In this document: piece after piece, positions 18,649 to 26,372 of the stretch
Numbering within the stretch: the stretch's first letter is position 1
Layout: each line of letters starts with the position of its first letter
Origin: Bacillus sp. SG-1
GTDB lineage: Bacteria; Bacillota; Bacilli; Bacillales; Bacillaceae_B
Reading direction: 5' to 3'
DNA: 64,000 nt
Assembly (NCBI RefSeq): GCF_000181495.1
Contig: NZ_ABCF01000005.1
Location: 1-64,000, forward strand
Notes under the pieces: generated by a model
The model's database searches: none
The model's input: the letters and a program-made list of their open reading frames with translations, nothing else
What the model was told of the DNA's origin: nothing
Program-made: the position numbers and the translations under genes

Positions 18649-20496
18649 TTACCTATCAGTTGAGGGGTGTGTTTCAATGTCTCCAATGATTTTGATGAAG
18701 TGATTGACTACATCATGGTCAAATTGTGTACCTTGCCCTTTTCTTAATTGCTCTATAGCTAATTCCAAAGATAAGGGTTGTTTCCGGTAGGGTCTAGCGG
18801 AAGTCATTGAATGAAAAGCATCTACGACACCTATTATCCTTGCGCCTAATGGGATTTCCGGAGATTTAAGCCCTTGGGGGTAGCCCTTTCCGTCAGGCCT
18901 CTCGTGATGATAAAGTACATAAGGCAGTGTATCTTCCAATTCATCAACACCGGCAAGAATATTGTAGCCCAATACAGGGTGTGTTTTCATTATTTCATAT
19001 TCCTCTTCTGTTAAACGGCCTTCTTTATTCAGGATATCGTCAGGAACCCCTATTTTTCCTATATCATGCAGGAGTCCTGCGATGGAGATCTTTTTCACCT
19101 CTTCATCAGTAAGGCCCATACTGCTTGCTACTGTCCCTGCATATTTCGAGACCATTTCCGAATGGCTGTGAGTATAGGAATCTTTTAACTCTACTGCTTT
19201 TGTCAGAGAGAGAATGGTATCAAGTATCCATTTCTGATCATCTATTCTTCTCTCATAATCTTGTTTTTTATAGGAAGATAGATCTTGAGCTGCGACCACT
19301 CGATTTTTTCCAAGACTCTTGGCGGTATACATTGCTTGGTCAGCGATATGAACGATATTTTCTTCATCTGCATCTTGAGGGAAAACAGCAACTCCAATAC
19401 TCATCGTAATGGGTGTTAGAATGCTTCGATGGCCATTAAGGGCAACCATATGACGTACTTTTTCGGCTATGGCCGTTGCGGTTGAGGCATCGGTATCCCT
19501 CATGATAATGACAAATTCTTCTCCACCATACCTGCAAACGATATCGTGCTCCCTGACATGATCATGTATGACCTTGGCTATTTGTTTTAGAACTTTATCT
19601 CCATAAAGATGCCCTTCATGGTCATTTAATTTTTTGAAATTATCAATGTCGCAGAAAAGCAGTGCCATAGGTTGATTATAATATCGAGCATCTTTCATGA
19701 CTTCTGCCAGTTTCTGTTTGAAATAGGCACTGTTATAACTGCCCGTAAGTGAATCCGTTACACTCTTTTGGTAACGATCTTCTAAATCATAAACCATCTC
19801 ATTGAATGCAGATGCCACCTCATTGATTTCCTGGCTTGCATTCAATTTTACATCCTCATATTTTTTACCATGTTGGATAGATGCGGCTGCTTCCCGTAAT
19901 GCCATTAAAGGTAGTACAAGTACCCGCCGTATTATACTCGATAATAAAACGATTAATATAAGGCTGCTGATAATACCGCCAATTGTGATCAACATGATCC
20001 TTTCACGAATCATGGCCATTTCTTTAGAAATATCTAAGTATAACTCAATGGCCCCAACAGTCAGACCATCTTCTAAAAGAGGTGCCACCAGTCTTACGAT
20101 AGGGGTGCCTCTAAGCTCTGAATGAGCAATCATCGTCTCTCCCGAATCGAACGTTAATGAAAGAATTTCCGGAGAATTTGTTCCTATTAAACTTCTGTCC
20201 GTAGAAGCCATGATAGTATGACGCTCTTCTTTAATTACATGTAGAGTTAAGTTTAAGACATTTTTCTCCCGATGTTTTATATAATCAAATATTGTTTGGA
20301 CATTTTCTATGGAGCGGGACTCCTCATATCCCCCGTTAATGGTTGTTGTAATCCCTTTTAATTGACTGACATACGTCTTCTTCATTGAATCATTGAACGT
20401 ATAGGAATTAAAGATGATGGCAATAGACATAGTAGAAATGATAACAGCAGAGAATATCAGTATGATTTTGGATTGTAAGCTGAGTTTATTTAGCAC
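18649..20496 (-). CDS. Membrane GGDEF and HD-GYP dual-domain protein
   Basis: A 615-residue bifunctional cyclic-di-GMP enzyme candidate. It has TM1 about 10-32, an extracellular sensor about 33-165, TM2 about 167-190 and a HAMP domain about 192-245. A GGDEF domain follows (about 255-415) with active-site GGEEF and an intact upstream RxxD inhibitory site (REHD, five residues before). The C-terminal HD-GYP phosphodiesterase (about 425-605) holds HDIGKIGVP and HHERPDGKGYPQGL. All catalytic motifs look intact, so it could both make and degrade c-di-GMP. The gene lies 22 nt after the lipoprotein gene on the same strand, suggesting the lipoprotein feeds its sensor domain. Confidence 0.93.
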   Translation of the reverse strand: MLNKLSLQSKIILIFSAVIISTMSIAIIFNSYTFNDSMKKTYVSQLKGITTTINGGYEESRSIENVQTIFDYIKHREKNVLNLTLHVIKEERHTIMASTDRSLIGTNSPEILSLTFDSGETMIAHSELRGTPIVRLVAPLLEDGLTVGAIELYLDISKEMAMIRERIMLITIGGIISSLILIVLLSSIIRRVLVLPLMALREAAASIQHGKKYEDVKLNASQEINEVASAFNEMVYDLEDRYQKSVTDSLTGSYNSAYFKQKLAEVMKDARYYNQPMALLFCDIDNFKKLNDHEGHLYGDKVLKQIAKVIHDHVREHDIVCRYGGEEFVIIMRDTDASTATAIAEKVRHMVALNGHRSILTPITMSIGVAVFPQDADEENIVHIADQAMYTAKSLGKNRVVAAQDLSSYKKQDYERRIDDQKWILDTILSLTKAVELKDSYTHSHSEMVSKYAGTVASSMGLTDEEVKKISIAGLLHDIGKIGVPDDILNKEGRLTEEEYEIMKTHPVLGYNILAGVDELEDTLPYVLYHHERPDGKGYPQGLKSPEIPLGARIIGVVDAFHSMTSARPYRKQPLSLELAIEQLRKGQGTQFDHDVVNHFIKIIGDIETHPSTDR

Positions 20497-20518
20497 GATG
20501 ATTCCTGCCTATCCCTAT

Positions 20519-20914
20519 TTAATATGTAAACTCTATTTTTTTGGAAACCCCGTAGGGTGTGTGGTCATTATTATGTAATGAAACCTTAACTTGGTTCGAT
20601 CCATTTTTTAGATCCTTTAACTCAAAAGGAAAACTGGTAACGCCCTGCTTTTCTCCATTGTTTACATATACATGGATATGGCCTTGTCCATTAATTTTTT
20701 CTTTTCCGTACTTTTCCTTGGAAATAATAAGATCTGTATCTACCAATAGAAACACTTTATCGCCTTCTTGTTTTGTTTCTACATGAAGGGTAGGTTTCTG
20801 TTCTTCTTTTGTAGCAGAATTGGTTTCTATTACTTCAAAGTTATTAGTTGAAGATGTGCCACAGGCTGTCAGTAATAAAATACTAGTTAGTATTGAGGTT
20901 GCTAATTTCTTCAT
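20519..20914 (-). CDS. Small lipoprotein upstream of GGDEF/HD-GYP protein
   Basis: The frame is open to 20956, but the ATG at 20914 with AAGGTGGAAAG starts a clean lipoprotein signal (MKKLATSILTSILLLTACG, lipobox LTAC), giving 131 residues. The mature part is predicted as beta-rich, with GHIHVYVNNGEKQGV and NGSNQVKVSLHNNDHTPYG, reminiscent of small immunoglobulin-like or copper-chaperone-like domains with His-rich loops. No function is recognised. It is the first gene of a two-gene unit with the dual c-di-GMP protein and could be its extracellular sensor or ligand. Confidence 0.8.
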   Translation of the reverse strand: MKKLATSILTSILLLTACGTSSTNNFEVIETNSATKEEQKPTLHVETKQEGDKVFLLVDTDLIISKEKYGKEKINGQGHIHVYVNNGEKQGVTSFPFELKDLKNGSNQVKVSLHNNDHTPYGVSKKIEFTY

Positions 20915-21090
20915 GCTTTCCACCTTTTTCTCTAAAAATACATTTATAATAGTCATTATTCGAAGATTATTAATTAATCGCTTCCATACTTACATATATT
21001 ATAACATTTTAAATTCCTATACATTAGAATTTTCAGGGGTCTTGTTCATTAAGAAGTTAATAATATCTCTTTTAGAAGGAGGTCGGATAA

Positions 21091-21141
21091 ATGAAAAATA
21101 GTAAGCAATTAAACTGTGAGAAAAGGATATCTTTTAAGTGA
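21091..21141 (+). CDS. Possible 16-residue leader peptide
   Basis: An ATG at 21091 has an ideal Shine-Dalgarno (AGAAGGAGG) and encodes MKNSKQLNCEKRISFK before a TGA. The stop overlaps the Shine-Dalgarno region of the EamA gene downstream (GAGGTGAG at about 21140-21147), so translation of the short ORF would affect access to the next start. It could be a regulatory leader or the fossil N-terminus of a lost gene. No function is claimed. Confidence 0.35.
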   Translation: MKNSKQLNCEKRISFK

Positions 21142-21151
21142 GGTGAGCAAA

Positions 21152-22035
21152 ATGACGGTAAAATGGTCTCCTTTCTTGATATTATGTGCCGCAATACTTT
21201 GGGGGACAACAGGTACGGCGCAGGCTCTTGCACCGGCAGCGGCCCACCCGGTCGCCATCGGGGCGGCCCGCTTGGCAGTAGGAGGTGGATTTTTAGCAGC
21301 AATCGTTCTGATTGCAGGTAAATTCAGTTTTAGAAATTGGCCTATTAGGTCGACATTATTGGCTTCTCTATGTATGGCTTTGTACCAACCTCTTTTCTTC
21401 ACTGCCGTTTCAATTACGGGAGTGGCGATCGGACGGTGGTCGCTATTGGAAGTGCCCCTATTTTATCGGGTCTCATAGAATGGTTGTATTTGAAAAAACG
21501 TCCGGCTGCCGTATGGTGGATTTCTACTTTTCTATCCATTTCAGGCTGCCTCCTGCTGTTTATGAATAAAGAATCCGTACATGCAGATCCTGTTGGAATA
21601 TTGATGGCACTTGGGGCGGGTTTATCGTTTGCTGGCTATACTCTTGTCAGCAGAGATTTGGTTGATAGGCACTCGTCTTTATCCGTAGTTGCGGTCGTCT
21701 TTACACTTAGTGCCATATGTTTATCACCATTATTATTCATCTTTGATATGTCATGGGTAGGGAGCCTGCAGGGGATGAGTGTAAGCCTTCACCTTGGGAT
21801 TATGGCGACCGGGGCAGCGTATTTTCTTTTTGTTAAAGGCCTCGTCCACGTGTCTTCATCAACAGCAGTTACACTTTCACTTGCAGAGCCCTTAACTGCG
21901 GCAGTATTAGGAGTTTTCATAGTAGGGGAATATTTGAGTATCACTTCCTGGGTAGGGATTTTCCTATTGTTGCTGGGGATTGGCTTATTAATCGGAAGCT
22001 CCCAAAAAGCTGTTAGGAAAGGGAGTCTGCCATAG
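21152..22035 (+). pseudogene. EamA/DMT-family permease with a single-base frameshift
   Basis: Two overlapping frames together spell one EamA (drug/metabolite transporter) protein of about 295 residues. The first begins at ATG 21152 (RBS GAGGTGAG) with WSPFLILCAAILWGTTG and runs through FFTAVSITGVAIG. The second resumes as TVVAIGSAPILSGLIEWL and continues to QKAVRKGSLP. Loss of one base at about 21431-21433 (after GCGATCGG) explains the break. Both halves carry the usual EamA repeats, about ten TM in total, and the C-terminal part shows no further damage. It may be a recent inactivation or a sequencing error. Confidence 0.85.
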
Positions 22036-22184
22036 CCTAATTTGGGTACTCTCAATTCAATTAGTCCAAGGGCTTACGTGTTATAAAATAGGCACACTTA
22101 AGGTTCAATAGTTTGTGCTGCTAATGGAATCTTGTGCTATATTTAAGTTAACTAATTAACAAATATAAATGGGAGTCTCTAATT

Positions 22185-22862
22185 ATGAGCTACGTGGGTA
22201 GAATTTCTGTAATTATTATCTATATAACGATAGTATTGGCGTGGCATTCTTTTTACTTTTTGGTAGACTATGAGGCCTCCTATATTTTTATGTTCGAAAA
22301 GGGTCAGTACAAGTGGGACTTAGTGTTTATCCCTTTATTAAGTCCATTTTTTTGGTGGTTGGGCTATCAGTTCGACAAAGCTAAATATCTCTCTGAAAAG
22401 GATACGTTAACAGGACTTTATAATCGGCGGTTTGTCTCTACGACAACACCAAAGATCTTATCCAAAACAGAGTCCTCCAATAAAAAACTGACCATTTCAG
22501 TTATAGATTGCGATGACTTTAAGCAAATCAATGATACTTATGGACATGAAACTGGCGATTTAGTTCTCCAAAGAGTCTCGGAAATACTTGTAGAAAACAA
22601 GAGAAAAAGTGATATCGTTGCAAGATGGGGCGGGGATGAGTTTTTGATTGTTTCATCGGAAACAGACCTGGAAAGCTGTAAACTGATATCCAATAAGATA
22701 AAAGAGGATTTAAATAAGTTATCGAAAGAGCTGAGTATGAATATTTCAGTGTCGATAGGTACGTCTGTTTATCCGGATGACTCTACCGCACAAAAAGACT
22801 TATTAATCATTGCAGATAGGAACATGTATCATTGTAAGCAGGAGAATAAAAAAGTTTTATAA
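22185..22862 (+). CDS. Diguanylate cyclase with GGDEF domain
   Basis: A 225-residue protein: two TM segments (about 7-27 and 44-62) and a cytoplasmic GGDEF domain from about 70. The active site RWGGDEFLIV is canonical, and RKSD five residues upstream is an intact RxxD inhibitory site. DTLTGLYNRR and DCDDFKQINDTYGHETGD are conserved substrate and Mg motifs. There is no sensory domain beyond the short membrane hairpin. It lies 149 nt after the broken EamA gene and ends in its own terminator. Confidence 0.93.
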   Translation: MSYVGRISVIIIYITIVLAWHSFYFLVDYEASYIFMFEKGQYKWDLVFIPLLSPFFWWLGYQFDKAKYLSEKDTLTGLYNRRFVSTTTPKILSKTESSNKKLTISVIDCDDFKQINDTYGHETGDLVLQRVSEILVENKRKSDIVARWGGDEFLIVSSETDLESCKLISNKIKEDLNKLSKELSMNISVSIGTSVYPDDSTAQKDLLIIADRNMYHCKQENKKVL

Positions 22863-22878
22863 AAGCGGAAGTACTATT

Positions 22879-22914
22879 AAGAACACTATTCCATTTGGGT
22901 AGTGTTCTTTTTTA
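22879..22914 (+). terminator. Terminator after diguanylate cyclase
   Basis: AAGAACACT / AGTGTTCTT with an imperfect extended stem and T run. Confidence 0.9.
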
Positions 22915-23070
22915 ATGGAAAAGGTGAAGCAGGATAGTAGAAAATCTAAACTTATTTGGCCCCTTCTCAAGCCAACCATTTTTTAATGCTTTTGTAATAG
23001 CTGGGAAATCAACGTATCCGTCCGAATCTTTGCACCATTGGTAGAGGAGATAAAACAGCCAGGGGCATAT
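22915..23070 (-). pseudogene. Possible coding remnant
   Basis: In the intergenic region, one minus-strand frame reads as plausible protein for about 50 codons (for example LFYLLYQWCKDSDGYVDF and then ITKALKNGWLEKG) and stops near 22915. Upstream it meets a stop, while the neighbouring frame stays open (AIVKYAPGCFISSTNG). This would fit a decayed gene with a frameshift, but I do not recognise the family. No RBS or start is visible. Confidence 0.25.
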
Positions 23071-23269
23071 TTAACGATAGCTCTATTTAGTTGTTTGTCT
23101 CCCGACTACTTTAGATCTTAAGATATTTATACGATTAATAGAATTAGTTCTTTTTACTCACATTTCGACAAAACTAGTCATTGTAAATAGGTAATAATAA
23201 CCCTATAATTAAATATATATTAAATAGTTAGTGATTTTAAACTATTCCAAATTAATCAAAATAGTTAAC

Positions 23270-23395
23270 GAAAAGGCAAACTTGCTGAAAGGCAAGGACG
23301 CAAAACCACAGATCTAAAGATTGCTAGAGCAATCCAAGATGGCTGGGTTACCGAATGGCTTGAAGAGGGCTATTCTCTGAATAGCCCTCTTTTTT
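23270..23395 (+). ncRNA. Cyclic-di-GMP-I (GEMM-I) riboswitch with expression platform
   Basis: The GEMM-I core is readable: AAGGCAAA, hairpin ACTTGC-TGAAA-GGCAAG closed by a GAAA tetraloop, GGACGCAAAACCACAG, ATCTAAAG, hairpin ATTGC/GCAAT, and GGCTGGGTTACCG at about 23341-23353. A strong terminator hairpin (GAGGGCTATT / AATAGCCCTC plus six T) follows at about 23364-23395. It lies about 120 nt upstream of the subtilase start and reads into it. Ligand specificity (c-di-GMP versus the cGAMP variant) depends on one aptamer base that I cannot place with certainty. Confidence 0.92.
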
Positions 23396-23512
23396 ATTGA
23401 CTACAACAGCGGTCCTGCATGAATAAAAAACCTAGGTGGGAGGAATGGGAGCATCAGAAAAGACGAGTTAAGAATGACTTCGACAAAATACTGTTAACGG
23501 GAGGAAATAAGT

Positions 23513-24991
23513 GTGAAGAAATTTGTATCATCTATTTTAGTAAGCTCTTTGCTTATCGGCAGCTTTATTGCGCCATTGCCCAACAATAATGCGCAAGCAA
23601 CAAATGAGATTAGTGTAGTTGAGAAAGTAAATAGTACAAAAGAATTCATCATTGGAGTTAAAGCAGGCACAGGAAATATAGAAAGTGTAGCTAACGATGT
23701 TTCTAGATTGGGAGGAACAGTATTAAAGACATGGGGGTTCATTAATTCTTTGGCGGTAGAAATGGTTCCTGCTAAAGTGCACATGTTGGCAACTAATCCG
23801 CATGTTATGTTTATAAATGAGAATTCAGAAGTGGAAACAGCCAAGTCTAAGTCAACTTCTGTTCCGGATAGTAAGCTTGTAGTTAATGCCTATAATGAAG
23901 CTGTTTCAGCAGAAAAAGTATGGTCAAAAGGATACACAGGAAAAGGTGTAACTGTTGCAGTTGTAGATAGCGGTATAGCAGAAGGAAATGGTTCAGATTT
24001 TAGTGGCCGAATCATTGCCAATCAGAAGTTCGCTGATACAAATCAGATGTCAGATTTCTTCGGCCATGGAACACATGTTGCCGGAATTATTGGCGGAGAT
24101 GGGAGTCAAAGTGGTGGTAAATATGTTGGTGTTGCCCCAGGTGTAAATCTTGTGAATGTAAAGATTAGTGACGATGAAGGAAGAACCGGTGAAAAGAATC
24201 TGGTGGACAGTTTGCAATGGATTTATGAAAACCATGAGAAATATAATATCCGAGTTGTGAATATTTCCAATCAAATAGCGACTAAACAAAGTTATAAGGA
24301 AAGTGCAACTAATGCTGCTGTTCAGTTATTGTGGAAAGCCGGAATTGTAGTGGTAGTGTCAGCTGGTAATAAAGGCGGCACAGATTGTTCAGTCTGCTAT
24401 GCTCCTGCAAACGATCCTCACGTAATTACGGTTGGTGCAGTTGATGATAATGGTACAAAGGACTTAGTCGATGATTCTTTAAAGAGTTGGTCTGCGAGCG
24501 GAACTACACTGGACGGACATTCCAAGCCAGAAGTTGTTGCTCCTGGTTCTGAAATTGTCGCCTATATGCCAAAAGGAACAATCCGGGATATAAGACCAGG
24601 CAATATTGTCGACAAATCTTACTTTAGAATGGGCGGTACCTCTATGTCTGCTCCAGTGGTAAGTGGAATTGTTGCCTTGATGCTGCAAGTTAATCCCGAT
24701 TTAACGCCGGATCAAGTAAAATGGGTTCTTAAAAACACAACAAGAGAATATGCATATCAGCCATCTGGAACGGGTGGAATGGTTAGAGCTGATGCGGCGG
24801 TATTCTTTGATAAGAGTCAAATTCCTCAAAATGTATCCCAAAATTATGAGATATCTCCTTTGCTAAATCCGTTAGCGGATGAAAATGGTTCTTTTAGCAA
24901 TATTTCATGGGCTAACATTTCATGGGCCAATATTTCGTGGGCTAACATCTCATGGGCCAACATATCGTGGGCTAATAATTTCGAGTATTAA
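23513..24991 (+). CDS. Secreted S8 subtilisin-like protease with C-terminal NISWA repeats
   Basis: A 492-residue exported serine protease. It has a signal peptide (about 1-29, ending NNAQA), an I9-like propeptide to about 110 and a subtilase domain with catalytic Asp152 (VVDSGIA), His185 (GHGTHVAG), oxyanion Asn in VVSAGNKGG and Ser377 (GGTSMSAPV). The last 31 residues are five exact pentapeptides NISWA (nucleotides 24899-24973) and a NNFEY tail. The start is GTG with GGGAGG. The c-di-GMP-I riboswitch upstream means its expression tracks cellular c-di-GMP. The repeat tail could mediate wall or matrix attachment or be a processed peptide; function is unknown. Confidence 0.94.
   Translation: MKKFVSSILVSSLLIGSFIAPLPNNNAQATNEISVVEKVNSTKEFIIGVKAGTGNIESVANDVSRLGGTVLKTWGFINSLAVEMVPAKVHMLATNPHVMFINENSEVETAKSKSTSVPDSKLVVNAYNEAVSAEKVWSKGYTGKGVTVAVVDSGIAEGNGSDFSGRIIANQKFADTNQMSDFFGHGTHVAGIIGGDGSQSGGKYVGVAPGVNLVNVKISDDEGRTGEKNLVDSLQWIYENHEKYNIRVVNISNQIATKQSYKESATNAAVQLLWKAGIVVVVSAGNKGGTDCSVCYAPANDPHVITVGAVDDNGTKDLVDDSLKSWSASGTTLDGHSKPEVVAPGSEIVAYMPKGTIRDIRPGNIVDKSYFRMGGTSMSAPVVSGIVALMLQVNPDLTPDQVKWVLKNTTREYAYQPSGTGGMVRADAAVFFDKSQIPQNVSQNYEISPLLNPLADENGSFSNISWANISWANISWANISWANISWANNFEY
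24899..24973 (+). repeat. Five tandem 15-bp repeats encoding NISWA
   Basis: Five units of AAT/AAC-ATH-TCR-TGG-GCY. The amino acid sequence is identical in all five while synonymous codons differ between units, so the peptide rather than the DNA appears conserved. Confidence 0.95.
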
Positions 24992-24995
24992 TGAG

Positions 24996-25024
24996 AAGCG
25001 CCCCTTGTAAAAGGGGCGCTGTTT
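24996..25024 (+). terminator. Subtilase terminator
   Basis: Perfect stem AGCGCCCCTT / AAGGGGCGCT with a GTAA loop, then GTTTATT. Confidence 0.88.
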
Positions 25025-25103
25025 ATTCCTATTATATCCTGATTTAAAAAGTCGATTTAAAACGGATTTCGAAAAAATCTATTAAGTAAAAGGGTGATGG
25101 ATT

Positions 25104-26372
25104 GTGAAGAAGAAGCATCCAAGACAAGCAATTGCTTTCATATGGGTCAGTAATATATTAGCAGTTGCCGCTACCATTTATCTGATTGCCGAAAGAGACC
25201 CAATATCAGTGGAGTCCATTCCGACATTTGTAATATGGCTTATATTAGTGGCTGTAGCACGTCACGGTGGGCTGTTCCGATTCGTGGATTCAAAGATTTC
25301 AGCCGGAGTTGGTTGTGTTTTTGAGTTTGCTGCACTCGTTGTACTCCCCTTTCCTCAGTTTGCGTTGGTTATCATCATTTCTTGTTTTGTTAACATAGTT
25401 GACCGATTACTAAAGAAACACCCAGAGCCTTTCCTTGGTCCTGATTTTAATGCCTCTAATGCTATTATCTCTGGACTGTTGGCACAAATCCTATTTAGCG
25501 TAGTTCTATCATTCAACTTTAATCCTGAGTTTATATTTACACTCGCCTTGTTTATCAAAGCAATTACTTTCGGATTTATTCAAGTGGTTATGATTAATAC
25601 ACTGATAAGCCTAGATGAAAGAATAAAATGGAAGCATGCCCCTGCTATTAAGAAGGATACTATTCTTATGGAAGGGATTTTAATTATCACCGGCTCAATA
25701 CTTGCCATAACGTATCTATTTAACCCTTATTTATTACTTTTCTTTATTTTCCCCGTGCTATTTTTGCAAAAATTATTGCAAAATGCCAATAAAGCTCAAT
25801 TGATCTACATCGATGAGAAGACAGGAATTTATAATTATCGGTTTTTTGATGAGAAGATAAATGAGCTCTATCTATTATGTAAAAAATCAGGTAAACCCTT
25901 GACATTAATCTTTGGGGACATGGATTATTTACGTGATGTTAATAACAAATTTGGTCATGCAGCTGGGGATGAAGCGATCACAGCCATTGGTAAGGTATTT
26001 AAGGATAGCCAACAGAACCGGTTTTTCTCTGCACGATTCGGAGGGGAAGAATTCGTTATGATCCTCCCAAGTACGACTAAGGATGAAGCCGCCCGACATG
26101 CTGAGGATGTCAGAAGGAAAATTGAAGACATAAACTTGTTAAGTGAAGAAGGTGAAAAAATACCGCTAAGTATTAGTCTGGGAGTGGCCAGTTTCCCAGC
26201 TGACGCAGAGGATATTCAAACTCTTATTCAGTCAGCGGACGAGGCACTTTATGAAGCAAAAAGAAATGGAAGGAATCAGGTCCAATTGTATGGTAATAGT
26301 AAGTTGCATCCAGATTTAGCTGACAAGCCTATAGAGAATAGAAAGGGAGAGAGTAATGCAACTGTCTATTAA
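25104..26372 (+). CDS. Multi-TM diguanylate cyclase (GGDEF)
   Basis: A 422-residue protein with about six to seven TM segments in residues 8-225 of the MASE/7TM-like type, then a GGDEF domain (about 235-400). Active-site GGEEF is present (ARFGGEEFVMILP) with DEKTGIYNYRFF and GDMDYLRDVNNKFGHAAGD. The inhibitory-site position reads RFFS instead of RxxD, so product feedback is probably lost. The start is GTG with AAAGGGTG. Its last 17 nt overlap the start of an HD-GYP gene, forming a synthase-hydrolase pair directly behind the c-di-GMP-controlled protease. Confidence 0.92.
   Translation: MKKKHPRQAIAFIWVSNILAVAATIYLIAERDPISVESIPTFVIWLILVAVARHGGLFRFVDSKISAGVGCVFEFAALVVLPFPQFALVIIISCFVNIVDRLLKKHPEPFLGPDFNASNAIISGLLAQILFSVVLSFNFNPEFIFTLALFIKAITFGFIQVVMINTLISLDERIKWKHAPAIKKDTILMEGILIITGSILAITYLFNPYLLLFFIFPVLFLQKLLQNANKAQLIYIDEKTGIYNYRFFDEKINELYLLCKKSGKPLTLIFGDMDYLRDVNNKFGHAAGDEAITAIGKVFKDSQQNRFFSARFGGEEFVMILPSTTKDEAARHAEDVRRKIEDINLLSEEGEKIPLSISLGVASFPADAEDIQTLIQSADEALYEAKRNGRNQVQLYGNSKLHPDLADKPIENRKGESNATVY

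Noticed and set aside
23419-23590. Short ORF beginning MNKKPRWEEWEH between riboswitch and subtilase
   Set aside because: No RBS, and it enters the subtilase gene in another frame. The subtilase GTG has a proper GGGAGG, so this is probably leader sequence.
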